Of a DNA stretch of 64,000 bases, positions 26,792 to 36,005 are shown one piece after another. Source of the DNA: an uncultured Sulfitobacter sp. GTDB taxonomy: Bacteria > Pseudomonadota > Alphaproteobacteria > Rhodobacterales > Rhodobacteraceae. The notes under the pieces are model-generated. The model ran no database searches and had not been told where the DNA came from. It saw only the letters and a list, made by a program, of their open reading frames with translations. Every line of letters starts with the position of its first letter. The stretch's first letter is position 1. Location of the stretch: contig NZ_CANMFS010000006.1 in NCBI RefSeq assembly GCF_947497275.1, positions 228,608-292,607 of the forward strand, read 5' to 3'. The translations under genes and the position numbers were made by a program.

Positions 26792-28062
26792 CCGGCCTGA
26801 TCCTGCTGGCGGTCTACATCGGCATTTTCGCCGGCGGTTATTTCGTTCTGGCGAAGCTTTTCGGCGGCATCGGGTCGCGGGACTATACCTCGCTCAAGAC
26901 GGTGACGTTCGGAGACGAGAGTGCCGTGCGTCCCAACCGGGCGGCAGGCATCCTGTCGATCCTGACGCTGTTTCTTCTGTGGGGGATGTTCACCGGATCA
27001 TCGCTTTTGCCGGGTTTTTTGCACGCACCGGGGCCGTTCGAGGGGCAGACATCCTTTGAATATACCGTGCAGGCAGGCAATGAGCGCGATACGGCCACGG
27101 TCGAGGTTCTGGTGCACAACCGGGAAACCAATCCCGACGAAATCGTCGTCGCGCCCGGTGATGGTTTTGCCAAGAACGACAGCATTACCGTGGCGCAGTA
27201 CCGCAGCAAGCTGGTGCTGTTCGACCGAAACGATGAGATAAAGCGCGCCGACGGTGCGAAAGTCATCGAGATCGACGGTAAGAAGGTCGCGCCCGGCGAC
27301 CGGGTGCGCATAACCGGCGGCGCGGTCACGATCTCGGACAAGGGCACGCCCAATTTTGAACCGGACAATGGCTTGCAGATGGAGCCGCTTTATCTGCCCG
27401 CGCCCGAAGAGGTCGTGTCGCGCACGTTCAAGGTGTTGGACGAAGGGTTTCGGGGCACATCGCTGCTGGGGCATTTGTCCTGGTCGCTGTTTCGGGTCAT
27501 CGCAGGGTTCCTGTGCGGCGCGATCGTGGGGATCCCGCTGGGTTACGCGATGGGGCTGAGCAACTGGTTCCGGGGCTGGTTCGATCCCATCGTCGAATTC
27601 ATGCGTCCGGTACCGCCGCTGGCGCTGATCCCGCTGGTGATCATCTGGGCCGGTATCGGCGAGGTCGGCAAGATCATCCTGCTGTTCCTGGCGGCGCTGT
27701 GGATCATGGCGATTGCGGCGCGATCGGGTGTGTCAGGCGTCAGCATCTCGAAGGTGCATGCAGCCTATTCTCTGGGCGCGAGCAAGTGGCAGATCATGCG
27801 GTATGTGATCATTCCGAACTCGCTGCCGGAGATATTTACCGGAGCGCGGGTAGCGATGGGTGTCTGTTGGGGGACGGTCGTCGCGGCCGAGCTTGTCGCG
27901 GCGGAAAAGGGGGCGGGCATGATGATCATGGTCGCATCGAAGTTCCAGAATACCGACATCGTTATCCTGGGGATCATCCTGATCGGGATCATCGGGTTCG
28001 GCATCGATATGCTGATGCGTGCGGCGGAACGGTTCATGGTGCCTTGGAAAGGTCGCTCTTGA
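26788..28062 (+). CDS. tauC: Taurine ABC transporter permease with large N-terminal extension
   Basis: This 424-residue protein is about 150 residues longer than E. coli TauC. Two hydrophobic segments come first (LILLAVYIGIFAGGYFVL and ILSILTLFLLWGMFTG), then a soluble stretch of about 110 residues (roughly 75-190) rich in beta-type sequence. The standard BPD_transp_1 permease domain follows, with the coupling-loop EAA region around AAYSLGASKWQIMRYVIIPNSLP. The soluble part would face the periplasm if two membrane crossings precede it; its role is unknown. The overlap with tauB and the following terminator show this is the last gene of tauABC. Confidence 0.9.
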   Translation: MTGLILLAVYIGIFAGGYFVLAKLFGGIGSRDYTSLKTVTFGDESAVRPNRAAGILSILTLFLLWGMFTGSSLLPGFLHAPGPFEGQTSFEYTVQAGNERDTATVEVLVHNRETNPDEIVVAPGDGFAKNDSITVAQYRSKLVLFDRNDEIKRADGAKVIEIDGKKVAPGDRVRITGGAVTISDKGTPNFEPDNGLQMEPLYLPAPEEVVSRTFKVLDEGFRGTSLLGHLSWSLFRVIAGFLCGAIVGIPLGYAMGLSNWFRGWFDPIVEFMRPVPPLALIPLVIIWAGIGEVGKIILLFLAALWIMAIAARSGVSGVSISKVHAAYSLGASKWQIMRYVIIPNSLPEIFTGARVAMGVCWGTVVAAELVAAEKGAGMMIMVASKFQNTDIVILGIILIGIIGFGIDMLMRAAERFMVPWKGRS

Positions 28063-28085
28063 AGAGGCGTTAGGATCGGGAGACG

Positions 28086-28118
28086 AAAAAGGCCGGAGCG
28101 TGTGCTCCGGCCTTTTTT
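28086..28118. terminator. Bidirectional terminator between tauC and the DEAD-box gene
   Basis: GGCCGGAGC and GCTCCGGCC flank a GTGT loop, with an A run before and a T run after, so it can serve both converging genes. Confidence 0.88.
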
Positions 28119-28132
28119 GATCTTGCGCGCGG

Positions 28133-30235
28133 TTACTTGTCGCGTTTGGGGCGGGCGGGTTTGCCGGAGGGCTTGCCCGACTTTCCGGGTGGTGTGAACC
28201 TTTTGGACGTGTCTCCCGCGCGGTTATAACCACCTTCGGACGCCGGTTTTTCGCCGCGTTTGGGTGCTGCATCCTTGGCCGGCTTTTTCCAGACCGCTTT
28301 CGCGCCGGATTTTGCCGCCGGCTTGCCACCGGGTTTTCCGGCACCGTCGCGCGGCTTGTCCCAGACCGGTTTCGCCTTTGGCTTGCCCGGTGATTTGGCG
28401 CGGGGGGCGTCGCCCGGTTTCATCGGGCTGCGCTCGGTCTTGTGTGATTTCGGTGGACGCGTGGCGTCGCGCTTGCCCTTCGCGGGGGCGGCCGGGCGCG
28501 GCTTGTGCTCGGCGGCGGGGGCGTCGTCGCGCGGGGGGCGCGGCTTGTACGCCGGTTTTGCGCCATCCGGGTCATAGGCGGGCTTGGACTTGTACGCCGG
28601 TTTCGGGCCGCGCTCCGCGCGCTCGGGCTTGGGGCCGCCGCGCGGGCCTTTCGGACCGAAATCGGGCACGCCGTCTAAGCGGGTCAGCGTGACACCTTCC
28701 TCGGCGGTCATGTCTGCACCCAAGGCGTTCAACAGGCGCGGTACGGCGCTTTCCGATACTTCGACGTAGGAGTGACGCGGCTGCACACGGATCGCGCCGA
28801 TGTCGTCACGGGTCATGTCGGCAACGCGGCACAGCATCGGCAGCAGGGTGCGCGGCTCTGCCCCGTCGTTGCGCCCGGTGGAGACGGTGAACCAGACCGA
28901 TGGGCCGAATTCCTGGCGCGGGCGGTCGTCCTTGCCGTCTGCCGTGGCCGACAGTTCCTCGGGGGCCGATGCGCGGGCGCGGTGCAGATTGACGAAAGCG
29001 GTGGCAAGCTGCACGGGGCTGTAGCGTTCTGCCAGCGTCGCCACGAATTCGGCGGCATCTTCGGGCGCGGGAGTGCTCCATGCGGCGTCCGACAGCAGGC
29101 GTTCCTCGTCGGCGGCATTGACTTCGGCGGCGGAGGGGGGTGATGCCCATTCAGCCTGCAACTTGGCCCAGCCCAACAGGCGACTGGCCTTTGATTTCAT
29201 CTTGGGCGGTACGATCAGCGCGGAGACGCCCTTGCGCCCGGCGCGGCCCGTCCGGCCCGAACGGTGCAGCAGCGTGTCGGCATTGGTGGGCAGATCGGCG
29301 TGGATCACCAGTTCGAGGTTGGGCAGGTCGATGCCGCGCGCGGCCACATCCGTTGCCACGCAGACCCGCGCACGCCCGTCGCGCAGCGATTGCAGCGCGT
29401 TGGTGCGTTCGGATTGCGTCAATTCGCCCGACAGCGCCACGACCGAGAAGTTGCGGTTCGTCAGCCGTGTGGTCAGCCGCGCCACGGCGGCGCGGGTGTT
29501 GCAGAAGACGATCGCATTCTTGGCCTCGTAGAACCGCAGGATGTTGAGGATCGCGTTCTCGGTGTCGCGTGGATGGACCGTCAGCGCACGGTATTCGATG
29601 TCCGCGTGTTGTTTGGTGTCAGACACCACCGAGACGCGCTGCGCATCGCGCTGATAGCTCTGCGCCAGTTTGGCGATAGCGGCGGGCACGGTGGCCGAGA
29701 ACATCAGGGTGCGGCGGCTTTCGGGCGATTCGCCAAGGATGAATTCGAGATCCTCGCGAAAGCCCAGATCCAGCATCTCGTCCGCTTCGTCCAGCACCAC
29801 GGCACGCAGATCGCTCAGGTCGATGTTGTTGCGTTTGATGTGGTCGCACAGGCGGCCGGGCGTGGCCACGACAACGTGCGCGCCACGGTCCAGCGCGCGG
29901 CGTTCGGTACGGGTGTCCATGCCGCCGACGCAGGTGGTGACGACCGCGCCCGCCTTGCCGTAAAGCCATGTCAGCTCACGACTTACCTGCATCGCCAGTT
30001 CGCGCGTGGGCGCGATGACCAGCGCCAGGGGGGCTGCGGCGGGGCCGAATGTTGTCCGCTCGCCCAGCAGGGTGGGGGCGATGGCGAGCCCGAAGGCGAC
30101 CGTCTTGCCCGAACCGGTCTGGGCGGAGACCAGCAAGTCCGCACCGTCGAGCGCCGGTTCGGTCACGGCCTCCTGAACGGGTGTCATGGTGTCGTAGCCT
30201 TGGTCGGCCAGCGCGTCTGCAATCGTTTGAATCAA
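28133..30235 (-). CDS. DEAD-box ATP-dependent RNA helicase with basic C-terminal tail
   Basis: The 700-residue protein has all core motifs: AQTGSGKT (residues 39-45), PTRELAMQV, TPGRL, LDEADEMLDLGF, SAT, and the motif VI SGRTGRAGR. A DbpA-type RNA-binding domain follows (about 470-560: VWFTVSTGRNDGAEPRTLLPMLCR), as in DeaD/CsdA. The last 140 residues are a Lys/Pro/Gly-rich tail. It probably remodels structured RNA or ribosome precursors. No upstream in-frame ATG is seen; a TTG start at 30235 with an AGGA motif 7 nt before it is the best choice. Confidence 0.9.
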   Translation of the reverse strand: MIQTIADALADQGYDTMTPVQEAVTEPALDGADLLVSAQTGSGKTVAFGLAIAPTLLGERTTFGPAAAPLALVIAPTRELAMQVSRELTWLYGKAGAVVTTCVGGMDTRTERRALDRGAHVVVATPGRLCDHIKRNNIDLSDLRAVVLDEADEMLDLGFREDLEFILGESPESRRTLMFSATVPAAIAKLAQSYQRDAQRVSVVSDTKQHADIEYRALTVHPRDTENAILNILRFYEAKNAIVFCNTRAAVARLTTRLTNRNFSVVALSGELTQSERTNALQSLRDGRARVCVATDVAARGIDLPNLELVIHADLPTNADTLLHRSGRTGRAGRKGVSALIVPPKMKSKASRLLGWAKLQAEWASPPSAAEVNAADEERLLSDAAWSTPAPEDAAEFVATLAERYSPVQLATAFVNLHRARASAPEELSATADGKDDRPRQEFGPSVWFTVSTGRNDGAEPRTLLPMLCRVADMTRDDIGAIRVQPRHSYVEVSESAVPRLLNALGADMTAEEGVTLTRLDGVPDFGPKGPRGGPKPERAERGPKPAYKSKPAYDPDGAKPAYKPRPPRDDAPAAEHKPRPAAPAKGKRDATRPPKSHKTERSPMKPGDAPRAKSPGKPKAKPVWDKPRDGAGKPGGKPAAKSGAKAVWKKPAKDAAPKRGEKPASEGGYNRAGDTSKRFTPPGKSGKPSGKPARPKRDK

Positions 30236-30381
30236 GGGGTGTTCCTGAACGGAGTATGAGGGATTTCGCCTGCCCCTACTCGGTCACGGGGCCTTTGTAC
30301 ACGGATGATTTCGCTGATGCCGCGTTGCGGCGCGTATATGTTGCGTGAAAAGGGGGCTGTCAAAAAGGGGGTTTTCATATA

Positions 30382-30396
30382 GAACAAAAGTGGAAC
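30382..30396 (+). promoter_or_regulatory. LexA box upstream of imuA
   Basis: GAACAAAAGTGGAAC is an exact GAAC-N7-GAAC, the alphaproteobacterial LexA direct repeat. It lies 14 bp before the imuA start and predicts SOS control of imuA-imuB-dnaE2. Confidence 0.85.
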
Positions 30397-30410
30397 ATAT
30401 GGAGGGATGC

Positions 30411-31118
30411 ATGCAAGACGATTCTTCTCTGGGTCAGGTGATTTCGCTGGGCCACAAGCGCGCGGTGAGCGATGTACCGACCCCTGCGGCGGGGCAGGCG
30501 GTGCTCAAGGATGCGCTGTCGGCGGGGGGTTTCGACGCGGCGGTGACGGCATTCGTGCTGGCGTGCCTGCCGCGCAGCAAGGCGCCGGTGCTGTGGGTGC
30601 AGGACCGCGCCTCGCGGCAGGAAAACGGGCGGTTGTACGGTGCGGCGCTGAAGGGGGTGACGCTTTTGCGGGTAGAGGTCAGCCATCCGCGCGATGTGCT
30701 GTGGGCGATGGAGGAAGGGGCGGCCTGTGCCGGCTTGTCCGCCGTGGTGGGCGAGGTGCACGGCGCGCCGCCGGTGCTGGATTTCACGGCGACCAAGCGG
30801 CTGGCGATGCGGGCGGAGGCAACGGGTCTGCCGGTCTGGCTGATCCGGTCGGGGGCTGCCGAGGGGCTGAGCGCGGCGCGCGAACGCTGGCGGATCGGAT
30901 CGCTGCCTTCGGAGACGCATCCCTACAACGCGCAGGCGCCGGGCGCGCCGCGCTGGGAGGCGGAGCTGTTTCGCGCGCGCGGACGCACGCCGGGCACATG
31001 GGTGTGTACCCATGAGCCGGACGCCCGCACCCCCGCGGATCGTCTCCGCTTTCTTCCCCGAACTGGCGATGGACCGCTGGCGGCGGATCACGGCGCAACA
31101 GCGGACGTTGCCGGATGA
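30411..31118 (+). CDS. imuA: SOS mutagenesis accessory protein ImuA
   Basis: A 235-residue RecA/SulA-like protein, first of the imuA-imuB-dnaE2 cassette. The RecA-like fold shows as AFVLACLPRSKAPVLWVQDRAS, GVTLLRVEVSHPRDVLWAMEEG and LSAVVGEV. It has no Walker A lysine in the usual place, as is usual for ImuA. With ImuB and DnaE2 it forms the translesion mutasome. The start at 30411 follows a GGAGGG ribosome-binding site; an in-frame ATG at 30399 is possible. It overlaps imuB by 107 bp. Confidence 0.85.
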   Translation: MQDDSSLGQVISLGHKRAVSDVPTPAAGQAVLKDALSAGGFDAAVTAFVLACLPRSKAPVLWVQDRASRQENGRLYGAALKGVTLLRVEVSHPRDVLWAMEEGAACAGLSAVVGEVHGAPPVLDFTATKRLAMRAEATGLPVWLIRSGAAEGLSAARERWRIGSLPSETHPYNAQAPGAPRWEAELFRARGRTPGTWVCTHEPDARTPADRLRFLPRTGDGPLAADHGATADVAG

Positions 31119-32553
31119 GGCGGTACCGGTGGTGCTGTCGCATGACGGTAGTCATGGGCCGGTGGTTCACGCGGTGAGCGACGCGGCGCGGGCGTTGGGT
31201 ATCCGGGAGGGCGCGCGGGTAGTGGATGTGCAGGCGATCCACCCGGATCTGCATGTGGAGCGTGCCGATCCCGAGGGCGACCGCGCGCTGTTGAAGCGGT
31301 TGGCGCTTTGGGCCCGGCGCTGGTGTCCGTGGACGGTGGCGGAGGCCGACGGCATCGTGCTGGACGTGAGCGGGGCGGCGCATCTGTTTGGCGGCGAGGC
31401 GCAGATGCTGCGCGACATCAATGCGCGCTTCGTCATGCAGGGGCTGCGCGTGCGGCTGGGACTGGCGCCCACGCGCGGGGCGGCGCAGATGCTGGCGCGC
31501 TACGGAGCGCAGGGGGCGATCTGCGGGGCCGATGATCTGGGCGCTGCGCTGGCGCCTTTGCCGGTGACGGCGCTGCGGCTGCCGGCGGATACCGTGCGAC
31601 TGCTCGACCGGTTGGGGCTGAAGACGATCGGCGCGCTGGAGGCGGTGCCGCGCACCGGATTGATGCGCCGGTTTGCGGGCACGGCGGAGGCGGTCAATCC
31701 GCTGGTGTTGCTGGACCGTGCGATGGGGCGCAGCGCCGATCCGCTGGATGCGCCGGCGGATGCGCAGATCTGGATCGCGCGGGCGCGGATGGCCGAGCCG
31801 GTGCTCGATCCGGTGCCGTGGCTCGACGGGTTGGCCGAGGATCTGTGCGCGCAGCTGGCGGCGGCTGAGCGGGGCGCGCGGCGGCTGCGGCTGACCGTGT
31901 ACCGTGTGGACGGCGAATGGCGCGCGCGTGCGGTGGCGACGGCAAGCCCGAGCCGCGACGCGGCGCATCTGGTGCGGCTGGTGACGGGCAAGGTGGAGGG
32001 GATTGATCCGGGATTCGGGTTTGATCTGATGACTCTGGAGGCGCTGCGGGTGGAACCGCTGAGCCTGCACCAGGGCCGGTTGGACGGGACGCGCGATGGG
32101 CGCGCGGATGTGGCGGCGTTGCTGGACCGGCTGACGGCAAAGCTGGGACCGGAGAAAATCAGTTGGCCCACGTGGGTTCAGAGTCACAAGCCCGAGCGGG
32201 TAGAAGGGCGCGTGCCCGCGCTGGCGGGACAGATCGAGCCGCCGCCGCAGGTGCTGCGGGAGCGGCCCTTGCGTCTGTTCGACCCGCCCGAGGAGGTGGC
32301 GGTGCTGTATGCGGTGCCAGAGGGGCCGCCGGCGCGGTTTCGCTGGCGGCGCGTGGCGTTTGTCATGGCGCGGTTCGAGGGGCCGGAGCGGATCGCGCCC
32401 GAATGGTGGCGCGACCGGCCGGGGACGCGGCTGCGCGATTACTACCGGGTCGAGGTGACGGACGGGCGGCGGTTCTGGATTTTTCGCGAGGGGATATTGG
32501 GGGACCGGCGCGGCGGTGCGCCACGCTGGTTCGTGCAGGGGGTGTTCGGGTGA
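31012..32553 (+). CDS. imuB: Y-family polymerase-like protein ImuB
   Basis: The 513-residue protein starts MSRTPAPPRIVSAFFPELAMDRW. It keeps the Y-family fold (GLAPTRGAAQMLARYG; helix-hairpin-helix LLDRLGLKTIGALEAVPRTGLMRRF). The N-terminal acidic metal ligands of active polymerases are missing (SAFFPELAM in place of a DxD-type motif). ImuB is known as a catalytically dead adaptor that ties DnaE2 to the beta clamp. It lies between imuA and dnaE2 behind a LexA box. Confidence 0.9.
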   Translation: MSRTPAPPRIVSAFFPELAMDRWRRITAQQRTLPDEAVPVVLSHDGSHGPVVHAVSDAARALGIREGARVVDVQAIHPDLHVERADPEGDRALLKRLALWARRWCPWTVAEADGIVLDVSGAAHLFGGEAQMLRDINARFVMQGLRVRLGLAPTRGAAQMLARYGAQGAICGADDLGAALAPLPVTALRLPADTVRLLDRLGLKTIGALEAVPRTGLMRRFAGTAEAVNPLVLLDRAMGRSADPLDAPADAQIWIARARMAEPVLDPVPWLDGLAEDLCAQLAAAERGARRLRLTVYRVDGEWRARAVATASPSRDAAHLVRLVTGKVEGIDPGFGFDLMTLEALRVEPLSLHQGRLDGTRDGRADVAALLDRLTAKLGPEKISWPTWVQSHKPERVEGRVPALAGQIEPPPQVLRERPLRLFDPPEEVAVLYAVPEGPPARFRWRRVAFVMARFEGPERIAPEWWRDRPGTRLRDYYRVEVTDGRRFWIFREGILGDRRGGAPRWFVQGVFG

Positions 32554-32645
32554 CGCACGACGTGCGCGCTGGTGCGCGACACCCCGCCCGCCATCCCGCA
32601 GGGCGCCCGGGGGACATGTTGTAAGACGGTAAGGGCTGCCACCTC

Positions 32646-35600
32646 ATGCCACAGCAGGAAGGACACAAGCGCCGCACGCTGGATGCGGAGGATCCGTTCC
32701 AGCGGAACGCGCCCGGCCCCTATGTGGAGCTGGGATTGGCGACGTGTTTCTCGTTTCTGCGGGCGGCGTCGGATGCTGTCGATCTCACGGTGACGGCGAA
32801 CATGCTGGGCTATCACGCCATCGGTGTGGCCGATCACAACACGTTGGCCGGTGTGGTGCGGATGCACACGGAAGCGAAGACGGCGCATGTGCATCCGGTC
32901 ATCGGGGTGCGGCTGGAATTGCTGTGCGGGGCGCAGTTTCTTGCCTATCCGCGCGACCGGGCGGCCTATGCGCGGCTCAGCACGTTGTTGTCGAAGGGCA
33001 AGATGGCGGATGTGGACGGCGGCTGGCAAGCCAAGGGCGAGACACACCTGACGCTGGAGATGCTCGCGGCGCACAGTGAGGGTGTGGCGCTGATCGTGAT
33101 GCCGCCCGCGCATCTGGACGTGTTCGAGGCGGGGCTGGAGCGGCTGGTGCGTGCGCTGCCGACGCTGCGCCATGTCGCAGCCGCGTATCTGTATGTGGGC
33201 GACGACGTGGCGCGGATCAACCGGTTGGACGCCATGGCACGGCGGCACGGGCTGGGCCTGCTTGCGACCAACGACGTGCTGTATCACTCGCCTGCGCGCC
33301 GTCCCTTGCAGGATGTGATGACCTGCATCCGGCATGGCAGGACGATCGACACCGCCGGCTTCCTGCTGGAAGCCAACGCGGAGCGGCATTTGAAGCCGCC
33401 CGAAGAGATGTGCCGGCTGTTCGCCGCCTGGCCGCATGCGATCCATGCCACCCGTGAGGTGGCGGATGCCTGTGCTTTTTCGCTGGAGGATCTGAAATAC
33501 GAATACCCCCATGAGATCGTGCCGCAGGGGCGCAGCCCGATGGAGGAGTTGGAACGGTTGACCTGGGAAGGTGCCGCGTGGCGCTATCCGCAGGGCGTGA
33601 GCGACCGGATCAGGACGGTTATCGAGAAGGAATTCGACCTGATCCGCTCCAAGAAGATCGCGCGCTATTTCCTGACCATCAACGATATTGTGCGGTTCGC
33701 GCGCGAAGAGGCCAGCCCGCCCATCCTGTGTCAGGGGCGTGGATCGGCGGCCAATTCCGCCGTGTGTTTCTGCCTTGGTATCACAGCGGTTGACCCTGAA
33801 GAGCACGACGTCCTGTTCGAGCGGTTTCTGAGCGAGGAGCGCGACGAGCCGCCCGACATCGATGTCGATTTCGAGCACGAGCGGCGCGAGGAGGTGATCC
33901 AGTACATGTACGCGAAATACGGGCGTGCGCGGGCGGGCCTGTGTGCGACCGTGATCCATTACCGGCCCCGCTCGGCGATCCGCGAGGTGGGCAAGGCAAT
34001 GGGGTTGTCCGAAGACGTGACCTCGAAACTCGCCTCTACGGTCTGGGGCAGTTTCGAGGGCCGGATGGGGGACGAACGGGTCAGGGACGCAGGCATGGAC
34101 CTGTCGGACCCCTATCTGCGCCGGGTTATCGCGCTGGCGCGGCAGATGACGGGAATGCCGCGCCACCTGTCGCAGCATGTGGGCGGTTTCATCCTGACGG
34201 AGCGGCCCCTGACGGAGGTGGTACCCATCGGCAACGGGGCGATGCCGGAGCGCAGTTTCATCGAGTGGGACAAGGACGACATCGACGCACTGGGCATCTT
34301 CAAGGTGGATATTCTGGCGTTGGGGATGCTGACCTGCATTGCGAAATGCTTTGATCTTCTGGCCGCGCATCATGGGGTGGATCACGATCTGGCAAGCATT
34401 CCTGCGGATGATCCCGACACCTACGACATGCTGTGCGCAGGCGACAGTCTGGGGGTGTTTCAGGTAGAGAGCCGCGCGCAGATGGCGATGCTGCCCAAGC
34501 TGCGACCGCGCCGGTTCTATGATCTGGTGATCGAGGTAGCCATCGTGCGGCCCGGCCCCATTCAGGGCGACATGGTACATCCCTATCTGCGCCGCCGTCA
34601 GGGGATCGAGGGGGTGAGCTATCCCGCGCCGGGGCCGGCGTATCCGCAGGACGAACTGCTGCGCATCCTGGGGCGGACGCTGGGCGTGCCGATCTTTCAG
34701 GAACAGGCGATGAAGATCGCCATCGACGCGGCCAAATTCTCGCCCAGGGAGGCCAATGAGCTGCGCAAGGCGATGGCCACCTTCCGCTCGCGCGGGACGA
34801 TCGAACTGTTGCAGCAGAAGATGGTAGGGCGGATGACCGACCGGGGCTATGATCCGGTGTTCGCGCAACGCTGTTTCGACCAGATCAAGGGGTTCGGCGA
34901 ATACGGCTTTCCCGAGAGCCATGCGGCGAGCTTTGCCAAGCTGGTCTATGTGTCGTCGTGGATGAAGTGCCATTACCCGGCGGCGTTTGCCTGCGCATTG
35001 CTCAACAGCCAGCCGATGGGATTTTATGCCCCCGCCCAGATCGTGCGCGACGCGCGCGAACATGAGGTGGAGGTGCGCGGGGTGGATGTGAATTACTCCG
35101 ACTGGGACTGCACGCTTGAGCCCTGTGCCGGTGGTTTCGCGCTGCGTCTGGGACTGCGTCAGATCGACGGGATGCGGCAGGATGCGGCGTTGCGCATCAT
35201 GGCAGGGCGCGATGCGCCGTTTGTCGATGTGGGCGATCTCAAGGCGCGGGCACAGCTGGATCGCGGCACCATCGGCAAGCTGGCGGCGGCGGATGCGTTC
35301 CGGTCTGTGGGCATCGACCGGCGGCAGGCACTGTGGCAGGCGCAGGGATTGCGCGACGCACCGGCACTTGCGCTTTTCGATCATGTCGAGGCGGCGGGGG
35401 AGGGCGCGGAGCCGGAGGTGACGTTGCCTGCGATGGCACAGGCCGAACATGTGGTGGCCGATTACCAGACGCTGCGCCTGTCGCTGAAGGCGCATCCGAT
35501 GCGGTTCTTCCGCGCCTCGCTGCGCAAGCAGGGGTTCGCGGCGTCCGAGAACCTGATCCACATGGCGCATGGAGCGCGGGTGTCTTTGGCGGGGCTGGTG

Positions 35601-35960
35601 TTGGTGCGGCAAAAGCCGGGCAGCGCCAAGGGTGTGTGTTTCATCACGCTGGAGGACGAGGGCGGGGTGGCCAATCTGGTGATCTGGCCGAAGTTGTTCG
35701 AGCACTATCGCGCGCTGATCATGACGGCGCGGCTGCTGGTCGTACACGGACGGGTGCAGACGGACGGGCGGGTGATCCATGTGGTTGCCGACCGGCTGGA
35801 GGACCGGACGGACCGGCTTGATACGCTGGCGGATGAACGGGTACCCGCGACCAACGTACGCGGCGATCATCCGACCCATCCCATCGCGCATCAGGTCCGC
35901 GGCGGGCGCAAGCATCCCCGCGATGTGCGGGTGATCCCGAAATCACGCGATTTTCACTGA
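32646..35960 (+). CDS. dnaE2: Error-prone DNA polymerase III alpha subunit DnaE2
   Basis: A 1,104-residue C-family polymerase for translesion synthesis. The PHP domain is N-terminal (YVELGLATCFSFLRAASDAVDL, GVADHNTLAGVVRMH). Catalytic aspartates are in PPDIDVDFEHERREEV (about residues 403-409) and FKVDILALGML (about 553). C-terminal helix-hairpin-helix and OB-fold segments are present (SLAGLVLVRQKPGSAKG). Length and the imuAB context point to DnaE2 and not replicative DnaE. Only a 92-bp gap separates it from imuB. Confidence 0.93.
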   Translation: MPQQEGHKRRTLDAEDPFQRNAPGPYVELGLATCFSFLRAASDAVDLTVTANMLGYHAIGVADHNTLAGVVRMHTEAKTAHVHPVIGVRLELLCGAQFLAYPRDRAAYARLSTLLSKGKMADVDGGWQAKGETHLTLEMLAAHSEGVALIVMPPAHLDVFEAGLERLVRALPTLRHVAAAYLYVGDDVARINRLDAMARRHGLGLLATNDVLYHSPARRPLQDVMTCIRHGRTIDTAGFLLEANAERHLKPPEEMCRLFAAWPHAIHATREVADACAFSLEDLKYEYPHEIVPQGRSPMEELERLTWEGAAWRYPQGVSDRIRTVIEKEFDLIRSKKIARYFLTINDIVRFAREEASPPILCQGRGSAANSAVCFCLGITAVDPEEHDVLFERFLSEERDEPPDIDVDFEHERREEVIQYMYAKYGRARAGLCATVIHYRPRSAIREVGKAMGLSEDVTSKLASTVWGSFEGRMGDERVRDAGMDLSDPYLRRVIALARQMTGMPRHLSQHVGGFILTERPLTEVVPIGNGAMPERSFIEWDKDDIDALGIFKVDILALGMLTCIAKCFDLLAAHHGVDHDLASIPADDPDTYDMLCAGDSLGVFQVESRAQMAMLPKLRPRRFYDLVIEVAIVRPGPIQGDMVHPYLRRRQGIEGVSYPAPGPAYPQDELLRILGRTLGVPIFQEQAMKIAIDAAKFSPREANELRKAMATFRSRGTIELLQQKMVGRMTDRGYDPVFAQRCFDQIKGFGEYGFPESHAASFAKLVYVSSWMKCHYPAAFACALLNSQPMGFYAPAQIVRDAREHEVEVRGVDVNYSDWDCTLEPCAGGFALRLGLRQIDGMRQDAALRIMAGRDAPFVDVGDLKARAQLDRGTIGKLAAADAFRSVGIDRRQALWQAQGLRDAPALALFDHVEAAGEGAEPEVTLPAMAQAEHVVADYQTLRLSLKAHPMRFFRASLRKQGFAASENLIHMAHGARVSLAGLVLVRQKPGSAKGVCFITLEDEGGVANLVIWPKLFEHYRALIMTARLLVVHGRVQTDGRVIHVVADRLEDRTDRLDTLADERVPATNVRGDHPTHPIAHQVRGGRKHPRDVRVIPKSRDFH

Positions 35961-36005
35961 CGGATTGCTGGGCTAAGGTGATCGCAACGACAGAAAGGCA
36001 CAGCC

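Noticed and set aside
32442..35915. A 1,157-residue open frame antisense to dnaE2
   Set aside because: It is a codon-bias shadow in high-G+C DNA, full of His/Arg/Gln, with no recognisable motif; dnaE2 on the other strand has all polymerase motifs.
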